Below, piece by piece: positions 1 through 5,304 of a DNA stretch of 5,334 bases. Position 1 is the first letter of the stretch, and every line of letters begins with the position of its first letter. The notes under the pieces were generated by a model that was not told the DNA's origin, searched no databases, and saw only the letters and a program-made list of their open reading frames with translations. The position numbers and the translations under genes were made by a program. The DNA comes from Paludibacter sp. (lineage in GTDB: Bacteria > Bacteroidota > Bacteroidia > Bacteroidales > Paludibacteraceae): contig JAQTOL010000259.1 in NCBI GenBank assembly GCA_028748945.1, forward strand, positions 1 through 5,334, read 5' to 3'.

Positions 1-521
1 TTCTGATTCGGGATATAATAGAAGTTATTTGATGGAGAAAATGCCCATTCTTTACGATCATTTTCACCCAAATCAAGCACATTTTTTGGTTTTGCATCAG
101 ATTTATATTCACGTGCCACATGGTTAGGTACAAAATCAATAATTACTTTCATTCCGGCATTGTGAGTCCGTTTGAGCAAATTCTGAAATTCTGTCATACG
201 TTTCTTCACATCTTCCGCCAGATCCGGATCCACATCATAGTAATCTTTGATGGCGTAAGCTGAACCCGCATTTCCTTTTACAATGGCATCATGATCTTTC
301 TTTATGCCAAAAGTTGTATAATCTGTCTTTGTTGCATGCTCAATGATGCCAGTATACCAGATGTGAGAAATTCCGAGTGATTTTATTTCTTTTAATGCCT
401 TCGTAGTAAAACTATTAAACTTCCCACAACCGTTTTCTTCAATGGTTCCGTTATGTTTATTGTTTGAATTGAAATTTCCGAAAAGTCGGGGAAGGACCTG
501 ATAAATTACAAATTTTGACAT
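1..521 (-). CDS. GH13 alpha-amylase-family glycoside hydrolase, N-terminal part (runs off the left edge)
   Basis: The first 173 codons and two further bases of a glycoside hydrolase family 13 protein are visible; the rest lies left of the window. The N-terminus reads MSKFVIYQVLPRLFGN, the first beta strand of a GH13 (beta/alpha)8 barrel. NGCGKFNSF (residues 30-38) and ISHIWYTGIIEH (51-62) follow. GSAYAIKDYYDVDPDLA (86-102) is typical of Bacteroidota members. Conserved region I is DFVPNH (129-134), with the Asp and His that line subsite -1. The catalytic nucleophile, acid/base and stabiliser residues would lie beyond the edge. There is no signal peptide, so a cytoplasmic enzyme acting on alpha-glucans or imported oligosaccharides is inferred. 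The start is well supported: an in-frame TAA lies seven codons upstream with no other ATG between. It begins 23 bp after the lipoprotein gene with no promoter-like sequence in the gap, so co-transcription is likely. The exact GH13 subfamily cannot be told from this part. Confidence 0.92.
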   Translation of the reverse strand, partial: MSKFVIYQVLPRLFGNFNSNNKHNGTIEENGCGKFNSFTTKALKEIKSLGISHIWYTGIIEHATKTDYTTFGIKKDHDAIVKGNAGSAYAIKDYYDVDPDLAEDVKKRMTEFQNLLKRTHNAGMKVIIDFVPNHVAREYKSDAKPKNVLDLGENDRKEWAFSPSNNFYYIPNQ

Positions 522-544
522 GAAATGTATATATATGCTTTAAA

Positions 545-1738
545 CTATTGATTGTTGACTTTATTTTTATCGAACTTATCAGTTGTCAGAACTTTAAACT
601 CAATTTGTAAGTTTTGTTTTACTTTAGAAGAGCTACTGCCGGCACTATTTAAAGAAATTTTAAAGTTATCAAGGTAAACAGTTCCTTTGGGCGGAACCAT
701 AAAACCAAACTGATTGAATACTGTAGTTGTCTCCATTTCAGATTGATAGCAATAAACATCATTAATAAAGTAATACAACATCTTTCCGATTTTGAATACT
801 TTGAGTTTATTTGATCCTGCTGCAACAATGGACGATTCAGATAATTCAGTATAATAGCTGTACCATGTACGGTTCCCCATAAACATTTTCAGATTATTAT
901 TAAGCGTAAAGTATTCTATTGGATCATTGACACCGTCCGATCCACCTGGTATGGTACCAAAAAGAATTCCATACTGATTGGTTTGATCAGCAGATGGATA
1001 TTCGAGGGTTGATTCATACGAAAAATCAGAGAGGTTGGAAATAGGGTTCGAAATAGTCGCATAAACCATATATGAAGAATCAACTTTTGATTGAAAACAT
1101 AATCTTCCGTTAACCAGGCTTGTTTTGTATTTTGTATTGTCAACAAGTGCCCAACCCGATTGATCCGGACTATCGAAATTTTTCTGGTAAGAAGTTATAA
1201 AGCCGGTGGTATCTACTAAAAGTTGAGTACTGGCAAAGTCCGGTGCAGGAGTGCTTTCATTAAATAATTCATCCAGATAATAGGCACGACGAATACCTCT
1301 GTAGTTGATGTTCCAGGGGCGGTCGCCCACCTGATCACCTCCACACATGATGGATTTCCAGTCGCCATTTTCGAGCAAATCATTCAAATGTTTCCTTCCC
1401 AGTAATCCATGTCCCAATTCGTGAAAAAGCAAATCTTCTTTCATCAAATCGGCACCGGCAGTTTTACTGATTGCATTCCAGTAGGTTTTATCAATTTCAA
1501 TACGGATGGGATCTTCATAATGACACAGGCCTGCCGTATTATCCTTTAAGTCTGCAAACTCTACAATCAAGCCGGTAGCTTTCAGGTCGAAAGAACGTCC
1601 TCTGGCTAAAGCCTCTGTTTCAAAACGCTGTACATAAACTTCAAATTCGGAACCTACCCGATATTCATTTGTATCCTTGCAAGATACGAGGGAGAAAAGC
1701 AGCAGATTAAGAAAAAAGAAATATTTGGTTTGAGTCAT
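545..1738 (-). CDS. Putative lipoprotein with a metzincin-like zinc-peptidase motif and a lectin-like C-terminal domain
   Basis: A predicted 397-residue surface or periplasmic lipoprotein. Residues 1-20 form a lipoprotein signal: MTQTKYFFF, a hydrophobic core, then lipobox LVSC with Cys20 as the lipidation site. The peptidase-like part (about 25-165) has LLFHELGHGLLGRKH, with His106, Glu107, His110 and possibly His117 as zinc ligands or catalytic residues. WKSIMCGG (127-134) resembles a metzincin Met-turn, and NYRGIRRAYYLDELF (145-159) follows. Residues about 185-363 begin KNFDSPDQSGW and end FGFMVPPKGTVYLDNFKIS, like concanavalin-type/DUF1080-like beta-sandwich domains that often bind sugars. 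A Ser-rich hinge and charged tail close the protein. The start was set at 1738, not at the in-frame ATG at 1777: the shorter form starts with a clean lipoprotein signal, and the longer one would overlap the probable -7 element. The substrate is unknown; the peptidase role is inferred from the motif and the lectin-like fold from sequence feel. Confidence 0.8.
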   Translation of the reverse strand: MTQTKYFFFLNLLLFSLVSCKDTNEYRVGSEFEVYVQRFETEALARGRSFDLKATGLIVEFADLKDNTAGLCHYEDPIRIEIDKTYWNAISKTAGADLMKEDLLFHELGHGLLGRKHLNDLLENGDWKSIMCGGDQVGDRPWNINYRGIRRAYYLDELFNESTPAPDFASTQLLVDTTGFITSYQKNFDSPDQSGWALVDNTKYKTSLVNGRLCFQSKVDSSYMVYATISNPISNLSDFSYESTLEYPSADQTNQYGILFGTIPGGSDGVNDPIEYFTLNNNLKMFMGNRTWYSYYTELSESSIVAAGSNKLKVFKIGKMLYYFINDVYCYQSEMETTTVFNQFGFMVPPKGTVYLDNFKISLNSAGSSSSKVKQNLQIEFKVLTTDKFDKNKVNNQ

Positions 1739-1764
1739 ATAAAAAAATAAGGAAAAATCACATG

Positions 1765-1772
1765 CAAATATA
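1765..1772 (-). promoter_or_regulatory. Probable -7 element for the lipoprotein/GH13 transcript
   Basis: On the minus strand this reads TATATTTG, an exact match to the Bacteroidota -7 consensus TAnnTTTG. It lies 26 bp before the ATG at 1738, giving an inferred leader of about 20 nt. No clear TTG -33 element is seen at the expected distance, so the call rests on the -7 box and its position. It also argues against translation starting at 1777. Confidence 0.5.
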
Positions 1773-1786
1773 AACAATAATCCCCT

Positions 1787-1794
1787 TATCCTTG
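1787..1794 (+). promoter_or_regulatory. Candidate -7 element for tpx
   Basis: TATCCTTG matches TAnnTTTG with one mismatch and would place the transcript start about 40 nt before the tpx ATG. No convincing -33 TTG lies upstream. It sits just 14 bp from the oppositely directed box of the lipoprotein gene, so the two promoters would overlap. Confidence 0.3.
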
Positions 1795-1841
1795 TTATTC
1801 ATACATTAAGAAAATTATTATTAAACTAAATTATAAAATTA

Positions 1842-2333
1842 ATGGCAACAGTAAAATTCAAAGGAACAGATGTGCACACAAATGGACAATTACCTGCAGT
1901 AGGTAGTCAGGTGCCCGATTTCACATTGGTAGGCAGCGGCCTACAAGAAATTCATTTAAGCGATTACAAAGGGAAACGCGTATTATTAAATATTTTTCCG
2001 AGCTTAGATACAGGTACTTGCGCTGCATCGGTACGGAATTTCAATAAATGGGTTTCCGGTAAAGAAAATGTTGTTGTACTTTGCGTTTCAAAAGATTTAC
2101 CTTTTGCTCAAAGTCGTTTTTGCGGAGCGGAAGGACTTGAAAACGTTATTACTGCTTCCGATTTCAGATACAATAGTTTTGCTACTGATTTTGGAGTGTT
2201 GCTGACAGACGGTCCTCTTCAGGGATTAATGGCACGTTCAGTTGTTGCCATTGATGAAAATGGTAAAGTTCTGTACACCGAGCAGGTTTCGGAGATCGTT
2301 AACGAACCAAGCTATGAGATAACCGTTTTTTAA
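1842..2333 (+). CDS. tpx: Thiol peroxidase (Tpx, atypical 2-Cys peroxiredoxin)
   Basis: Encodes a 163-residue cytoplasmic peroxiredoxin that reduces hydrogen peroxide and alkyl hydroperoxides using thioredoxin as electron donor. The N-terminus ([19 protein letters not shown]) is the usual beta-hairpin of the Tpx subfamily. The active site is [14 protein letters not shown], with peroxidatic Cys60 and the conserved Thr57. The resolving cysteine is Cys94 in [16 protein letters not shown], and the conserved active-site Arg is Arg132 in MARSVVAID. Cys60 and Cys94 have the spacing expected for the intramolecular disulfide of E. coli Tpx. A third cysteine, Cys81, is not part of the family mechanism. 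The protein is a few residues shorter than the usual 165-168, ending in EITVF, with no loss of catalytic parts. The start ATG gives the standard family N-terminus. It is a single-gene unit, divergent from the lipoprotein gene and closed by two terminators. Confidence 0.97.
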   Translation: MATVKFKGTDVHTNGQLPAVGSQVPDFTLVGSGLQEIHLSDYKGKRVLLNIFPSLDTGTCAASVRNFNKWVSGKENVVVLCVSKDLPFAQSRFCGAEGLENVITASDFRYNSFATDFGVLLTDGPLQGLMARSVVAIDENGKVLYTEQVSEIVNEPSYEITVF

Positions 2334-2342
2334 TTAAAATGT

Positions 2343-2368
2343 GGCCTGTTTTGTGGGCAGGTCTTTTT
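2343..2368 (+). terminator. First intrinsic terminator after tpx
   Basis: A 6-bp stem (GGCCTG at 2343-2348 with CAGGTC at 2358-2363, one G-U pair) around a 9-nt loop is followed directly by five T residues. It begins 10 bp after the tpx stop codon. The stem is modest, so it may be leaky. Confidence 0.65.
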
Positions 2369-2403
2369 ATGTTTGTACAATAAGAACGAAACCTACATAT
2401 GAC

Positions 2404-2439
2404 AACCTTCCTCAGCTGTGAAGCTTAGGGAGGTTTTTT
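2404..2439 (+). terminator. Second, strong intrinsic terminator after tpx
   Basis: A long hairpin: AACCTTCCT (2404-2412) pairs with AGGGAGGTT (2427-2435) with a single T-G wobble. After one C/T mismatch, AGCT (2414-2417) pairs with AGCT (2422-2425) and closes on a GTGA loop, a GNRA tetraloop. A T tract runs from 2434 to 2439. The T tract is only on the plus-strand side, so it should stop tpx read-through before the convergent exonuclease gene and is not clearly bidirectional. Confidence 0.8.
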
Positions 2440-2444
2440 ATTAA

Positions 2445-2467
2445 CCCCCTACTCCTAAAGGGGAGTA
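2445..2467. repeat. Short palindromic intergenic element between convergent genes
   Basis: TACTCC (2450-2455) pairs with GGAGTA (2462-2467), and an overlapping alternative pairs the CCCC run at 2445-2449 with GGGG at 2460-2463. It starts five bases after the tpx terminator and ends 9 bp before the exonuclease stop codon. It has no T tract in either direction, so it is a poor terminator on its own. CCCCTAAAGGGG-like palindromes are, as I recall, often dispersed between genes in Bacteroidota genomes; whether this is one of them cannot be told from one copy. Confidence 0.35.
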
Positions 2468-2476
2468 TAAAATTAC

Positions 2477-3025
2477 TCAGAGTTTTTTTAGAGCCACTCC
2501 CAATTTCTTCAATCCATCTTCTAAACTGATAGCGTCTACCGTTTCGAATGCTTTAAGGACAATACGGGCACAGGCTTCCGCATCATCTCCGGCGCGATGA
2601 TGATGAAAACGAATATCATGATAATCGCAAACCGAGCCCAGCGAATGGCTGGGCAAGTGCTTCCAGGCTTTTCGGGAAAGACTGACACTGCAAAAATAAC
2701 CGGCAGTTGGTATTGCCAGATCATAATAAGCCAGGCTGGCCCGTAAAACACGCATATCGAAAGGAGCATTGTGTGCAACCAGTGTACTGTCATCAAACCA
2801 GGGTTTTAATTCACTCCACAACTCTTCGAAGGTGTCCGAACGAACTAAATCAGCAGAAGAAATTCCATGAACCCGTTCATTCCATGGATTCATATAAGGA
2901 AAACAAGCCGGTTTTATCAACCAGGATTTCGATTCCTCTATTTTTCCGTTCTCAACCCGAGTAAGTCCAATTTCACATGGATAATTGGCATGAGCCGTTT
3001 CAAAATCAATTGCAATAAAGTTCAT
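2477..3025 (-). CDS. DnaQ-like DEDDh 3'-5' exonuclease
   Basis: A stand-alone 182-residue exonuclease of the DEDDh superfamily that contains the DNA polymerase III epsilon subunit. All three motifs are present. ExoI is FIAIDFETA (Asp7, Glu9); ExoII is HNAPFDMRVL (Asp90); ExoIII is HHRAGDDAEA (His143, Asp148). These would bind two divalent metal ions and release nucleotides from 3' ends. NERVHGISSADL (49-60) and LVAHNAPFD (82-90) are typical of the small stand-alone group annotated as epsilon-family exonucleases. Some relatives carry a C-terminal BRCT domain; this one has none, ending about 30 residues after ExoIII. The ATG at 3025 precedes the first beta strand directly, as in relatives. The role is probably DNA repair, proofreading in trans or nucleic-acid turnover, but DNA or RNA substrate cannot be told. 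It should not be named dnaQ on this evidence. It converges on tpx and diverges from the flavoprotein gene. Confidence 0.92.
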   Translation of the reverse strand: MNFIAIDFETAHANYPCEIGLTRVENGKIEESKSWLIKPACFPYMNPWNERVHGISSADLVRSDTFEELWSELKPWFDDSTLVAHNAPFDMRVLRASLAYYDLAIPTAGYFCSVSLSRKAWKHLPSHSLGSVCDYHDIRFHHHRAGDDAEACARIVLKAFETVDAISLEDGLKKLGVALKKL

Positions 3026-3065
3026 TTATTTCTCAACTATCAATTTTATACTATTTTTAGCGGGT

Positions 3066-3073
3066 CAAAGATA
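3066..3073 (-). promoter_or_regulatory. Probable -7 element for the exonuclease gene
   Basis: The minus strand reads TATCTTTG, an exact and very typical TAnnTTTG match. It ends 40 bp before the ATG at 3025, implying a leader of roughly 33 nt. A clear -33 TTG is not seen at the usual spacing. Confidence 0.6.
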
Positions 3074-3165
3074 CAATTTATGAATAAAAACTTCATTCTT
3101 TTTCCAGAATTTATAAAAATTGATTTTTCTCTTATAAAATGACAGTCTCTCAATACTTAATTTAC

Positions 3166-3181
3166 ACTTGAACAGACAAGT
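3166..3181. repeat. Inverted repeat ACTTG-N6-CAAGT
   Basis: Perfect 5-bp arms separated by six bases, in the middle of the divergent intergenic region, more than 90 bp from either -7 box. A further ATACTT at 3153-3158 echoes the AAGTAT at 3178-3183. The size and symmetry fit a dimeric regulator site, but short arms in AT-rich DNA arise by chance. Confidence 0.25.
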
Positions 3182-3268
3182 ATATAAATGAATGTATCAT
3201 TGTAATTTACTCCTGTTGATTCAGATTTGATAAAAAAAGCATTCAGTGTTTGTTAAATAATAAGTAAC

Positions 3269-3286
3269 GGTACTTCACAGGGTACT
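3269..3286 (+). repeat. GGTACT direct repeats in the flavoprotein promoter region
   Basis: GGTACT occurs at 3269-3274 and again at 3281-3286, 12 bp apart (close to one helical turn), and GAGTACT follows at 3302-3308 overlapping the -7 box. The self-complementary GTAC cores also make an imperfect inverted repeat. The pair lies about 20-36 bp upstream of the -7 box, where an activator or repressor could act. Confidence 0.3.
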
Positions 3287-3304
3287 ATATTCATCTAATT
3301 TGAG

Positions 3305-3312
3305 TACTTTTG
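3305..3312 (+). promoter_or_regulatory. Probable -7 element for the nitronate monooxygenase-like gene
   Basis: TACTTTTG exactly matches TAnnTTTG. Transcription would start near 3318-3320, leaving about 19 nt before the ATG at 3338 but only about 10 nt before the ATG at 3329. No TTG is found at the usual -33 spacing, which may mean an activator is needed. Confidence 0.55.
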
Positions 3313-3337
3313 CACACTAATCATTTAAATGTGCAAA

Positions 3338-4420
3338 ATGAATACATTAAAAATCGGAAATCTTACCGCACGACTACCTATTATACAAGGTGGCATGGGT
3401 GTTGGAATTTCAATGTCAAGTTTGGCGTCAGCTGTTGCAAATGAGGGAGGAATAGGCGTTATTTCGTGTGCAGGCATTGGTCTTATTTACCGTCATACGG
3501 CAAAAGATTATATGGAAGCTTGTATTATTGGATTAAGGGAGGAAATCAGAAAAGCAAGAGAAAAAACATCCGGTATTATTGGTGTAAATATCATGATGGC
3601 TTTAACTAATTTCAGCGACATGGTAAAAACGGCAATCGCCGAAAAGGTGGACATTATATTTGCCGGAGCCGGTCTTCCAATGGACTTACCCAAATATATA
3701 ACTCCCGAATGTGTAACAAAACTGGTTCCTATCGTTTCGTCTGCCCGTGCAGCCAGAATTATTTGTGAAAAGTGGAAAACGCTTTATGACTATCTTCCCG
3801 ATTTAGTCGTGGTTGAAGGTCCGAAAGCAGGAGGTCATCTTGGGTTCAAGACCAATCAAATTGAAGATCCAGATTTTTCCATCGAGAATTTAATTCCTGA
3901 CGTAGTTAGAGAAGTTGCTATTTTCGAAGAAAAATACAATCAGGAAATTCCGGTCATTGCTGCCGGTGGAATTTATACCGGTGAGGACATGTACAACATT
4001 ATGCAATCGGGTGCCAAAGGAGTTCAAATTGCCAGTCGCTTTGTGACTACCAATGAATGTGATGCGGATATAAAATTTAAAGAATCTTATATCAAGGCGA
4101 GTCAGGATGAAGTTGAGATTATTCAAAGTCCGGTAGGAATGCCGGGACGGGCACTGAAAGGTGAATTTTTGGAAAAAGTAAAACAAGGACTTACGGCACC
4201 GAAATCTTGTCCGTACAATTGTTTACATACCTGCGATTATACAAAGGTACCCTATTGTATTATTGTCACTTTATACAATGCTTATCTGGGTAAAATGGAT
4301 AAAGGATATGCTTTTGCCGGTAGCAATGCCTATCGTGCGACTAAAATCACTTCGGTGAAAGAAATAATCGACGAACTGGTTTCCGATTATAACCGTGTTG
4401 AAAAACTGGCACTTTCGTAA
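3338..4420 (+). CDS. Nitronate monooxygenase / 2-nitropropane dioxygenase family FMN protein
   Basis: A 360-residue TIM-barrel flavoprotein of the NMO family, whose studied members oxidise alkyl nitronates such as propionate 3-nitronate; FabK enoyl-ACP reductase is a relative. The FMN-binding parts are PIIQGGMGVGIS (14-25), AAGGIYTG (208-215) and GVQIASRF (228-235). VEGPKAGGHLGF (159-170) holds His167, in the position of the catalytic His of class I NMOs. The C-terminal quarter has four cysteines, C291-x3-C295-x3-C299-x7-C307, in CPYNCLHTCDYTKVPYC; I recall similar clusters in homologues from anaerobes, with no proven role. No transmembrane or signal sequence is seen, so it is cytoplasmic. 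I chose the ATG at 3338 because MNTLKIGNLTARLP looks like the family N-terminus and leaves a normal leader. The in-frame ATG at 3329 would add only MCK. It stands alone between its own promoter and terminator. The true substrate is unknown. Confidence 0.9.
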   Translation: MNTLKIGNLTARLPIIQGGMGVGISMSSLASAVANEGGIGVISCAGIGLIYRHTAKDYMEACIIGLREEIRKAREKTSGIIGVNIMMALTNFSDMVKTAIAEKVDIIFAGAGLPMDLPKYITPECVTKLVPIVSSARAARIICEKWKTLYDYLPDLVVVEGPKAGGHLGFKTNQIEDPDFSIENLIPDVVREVAIFEEKYNQEIPVIAAGGIYTGEDMYNIMQSGAKGVQIASRFVTTNECDADIKFKESYIKASQDEVEIIQSPVGMPGRALKGEFLEKVKQGLTAPKSCPYNCLHTCDYTKVPYCIIVTLYNAYLGKMDKGYAFAGSNAYRATKITSVKEIIDELVSDYNRVEKLALS

Positions 4421-4454
4421 TATCAGCATTGATTTTTACTTCAATTTTTAAAAG

Positions 4455-4491
4455 AAGGCAAATTAACCACTTCGGTTGTTTTGCCTTTTTT
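4455..4491 (+). terminator. Strong intrinsic terminator after the nitronate monooxygenase-like gene
   Basis: AAGGCAAA (4455-4462) pairs perfectly with TTTGCCTT (4480-4487). After a T-G wobble and a T/T mismatch, AACC (4465-4468) pairs with GGTT (4474-4477) around the loop ACTTC. A run of T follows through 4491. It starts 34 bp after the stop codon and separates this gene from the CBM9-like gene. Confidence 0.88.
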
Positions 4492-4545
4492 ATTTTACCG
4501 GGATTCACTATTTGCCTTAATTATAAAAAGGAGTTCCACAATGCA

Positions 4546-4570
4546 ATTTCAATTAAATTATTCTTGAAAT
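4546..4570. repeat. Perfect inverted repeat ATTTCAA-N11-TTGAAAT upstream of the CBM9-like gene
   Basis: Two 7-bp arms (4546-4552 and 4564-4570) with an 11-bp spacer lie about 40 bp upstream of the candidate -7 box and about 55 bp after the preceding terminator. Centre-to-centre arm spacing of 18 bp is near two helical turns less a few bases. It could bind a dimeric regulator; without a T tract it is not a terminator. The rest of the 4421-4647 gap shows only the terminator and the promoter candidate. Confidence 0.35.
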
Positions 4571-4609
4571 AAATCGTAGAAAATACACTTATATTCCGGA
4601 TTTTTTGGC

Positions 4610-4617
4610 TAATATTG
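4610..4617 (+). promoter_or_regulatory. Candidate -7 element for the CBM9-like gene
   Basis: TAATATTG matches TAnnTTTG with one mismatch, 30 bp before the ATG at 4648, giving an inferred leader of about 24 nt. It overlaps the TTG codon at 4615 that would otherwise extend the frame by 11 codons, which favours the ATG start. No good -33 TTG was found. Confidence 0.35.
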
Positions 4618-4647
4618 CAATCACTAATAATAAGTAGGATAGGTAAT

Positions 4648-5295
4648 ATGAAAAGTATACAAATTCAATATAATGAAGCCCTGAATGATATTGATATTGA
4701 ATCGGCCGGAAACTTACTGGAGGATTTTGGTCAAAGGGATAAAATTGAGATGCTGAACTGGATAAATGATTTTCCGTACCGTCCCATCACCCTTTTTCAT
4801 ATTGCTCGTTCAAAAGATAGTATTTTCATAAAATACGCCGTTCAGGGAAGTATGCTTCGAGCGATATATTCTAACGATCAGGACCCGGTTCATGAAGATA
4901 GTTGTGTAGAGTTTTTCTGCAAGCCGGTTGATTCGGCTTCCTATAACAATTTTGAGTTTAATTGTATCGGAACCTGTTCGGCATCACGGAGAAAAGGAAG
5001 AGCAGTTGAAGTAGTGCCCCTGTCGACAGATGAAATGCAGACCATTGAGCGTTTTCCAAGCATCGGAAGACGGGCATTTAACGAACTGGAAGGAATGTTC
5101 GAATGGGAATTGACCGTAAAAATTCCTTTTGCTTTGATCGGCATCGATCCCCAACATTTGCCCGAAAAAATACTTGGAAACTTTTATAAATGTGCCGATG
5201 GTACCGATTCGCCTCATTTTGTGACCTGGAGTCCGGTGGCTACTGAAAAACCCGATTTCCATACACCTCATTTTTTTGGAGAACTGTATTTTTAG
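4648..5295 (+). CDS. CBM9-like carbohydrate-binding family protein, no signal peptide
   Basis: A 215-residue protein that looks like a stand-alone member of the family 9-like carbohydrate-binding modules (a DOMON-type beta-sandwich) common in Bacteroidota. Recognisable parts are FHIARSKDSIFIKYAV (50-65), VHEDSCVEFFCKP (81-93), FEWELTVKIPFALIG and the C-terminal block FVTWSPVATEKPDFHTPHFF (191-210). In related CBM9 domains the acidic and aromatic residues of these blocks, such as Trp194 and the VHEDSCVEFF strand, help form the fold or the sugar/calcium site. Neither a signal peptide nor a lipobox nor a catalytic domain is seen, so it is predicted cytoplasmic or exported by another route. The start was set at the ATG at 4648, not the upstream in-frame TTG at 4615, which gives an unlikely N-terminus and overlaps the candidate promoter. 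The ligand is unknown. It is a single-gene unit, and its distance from the GH13 gene gives no operon link. Confidence 0.82.
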   Translation: MKSIQIQYNEALNDIDIESAGNLLEDFGQRDKIEMLNWINDFPYRPITLFHIARSKDSIFIKYAVQGSMLRAIYSNDQDPVHEDSCVEFFCKPVDSASYNNFEFNCIGTCSASRRKGRAVEVVPLSTDEMQTIERFPSIGRRAFNELEGMFEWELTVKIPFALIGIDPQHLPEKILGNFYKCADGTDSPHFVTWSPVATEKPDFHTPHFFGELYF

Positions 5296-5304
5296 AAAAT
5301 CGTA

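Larger units (their letters stand above)
3026..3337. other. Divergent AT-rich intergenic region, about 310 bp
   Basis: It holds one -7 box for each flanking gene (3066-3073 minus, 3305-3312 plus), a 16-bp inverted repeat and a pair of GGTACT repeats, listed separately. Otherwise it is AT-rich with no tRNA, no riboswitch-like structure and no convincing ORF. A plus-strand open frame covering 2867-3142 is an antisense shadow of the exonuclease gene. At this length there is room for one or more regulator sites. Confidence 0.6.

Noticed and set aside
916..1146. Minus-strand open frame in another frame of the lipoprotein gene
   Set aside because: It is a shadow of the longer gene, whose lipobox and zinc motif mark the true frame.
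1739..1777. N-terminal extension of the lipoprotein from the ATG at 1777
   Set aside because: It adds 13 residues before a complete lipoprotein signal and would place the start upstream of an exact TAnnTTTG -7 box at 1765-1772.
2482..2488. Run of seven identical bases near the end of the exonuclease gene as a frameshift site
   Set aside because: It lies in the last few codons, so slippage would change only the tail; no extended product or stimulatory structure is evident.
2536..3142. Open frames on both strands overlapping the exonuclease gene, including a plus-strand one crossing into the intergenic region
   Set aside because: They are in other frames of a gene with all DEDDh motifs, have no recognisable domains and no promoter of their own.
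3508..4186. Two minus-strand open frames inside the nitronate monooxygenase-like gene
   Set aside because: They are antisense shadows of a well-conserved coding sequence, with low-complexity Phe/Asn/Ile-rich translations.
4541..4567. Eight-codon ORF (MQFQLNYS) with an AAGGAG 8 bp upstream
   Set aside because: The spacing resembles a Shine-Dalgarno site, but this phylum rarely uses one, no promoter is seen between it and the terminator at 4455-4491, and the ORF lies inside the inverted repeat. A leader peptide is not supported.
4615..4647. TTG-initiated 11-codon extension of the CBM9-like gene
   Set aside because: It uses a rare start, has no family resemblance and overlaps the candidate -7 element; the ATG at 4648 is better.
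4941..5271. Two overlapping minus-strand open frames inside the CBM9-like gene
   Set aside because: They are antisense to a recognisable coding sequence and show no domain or start signal.
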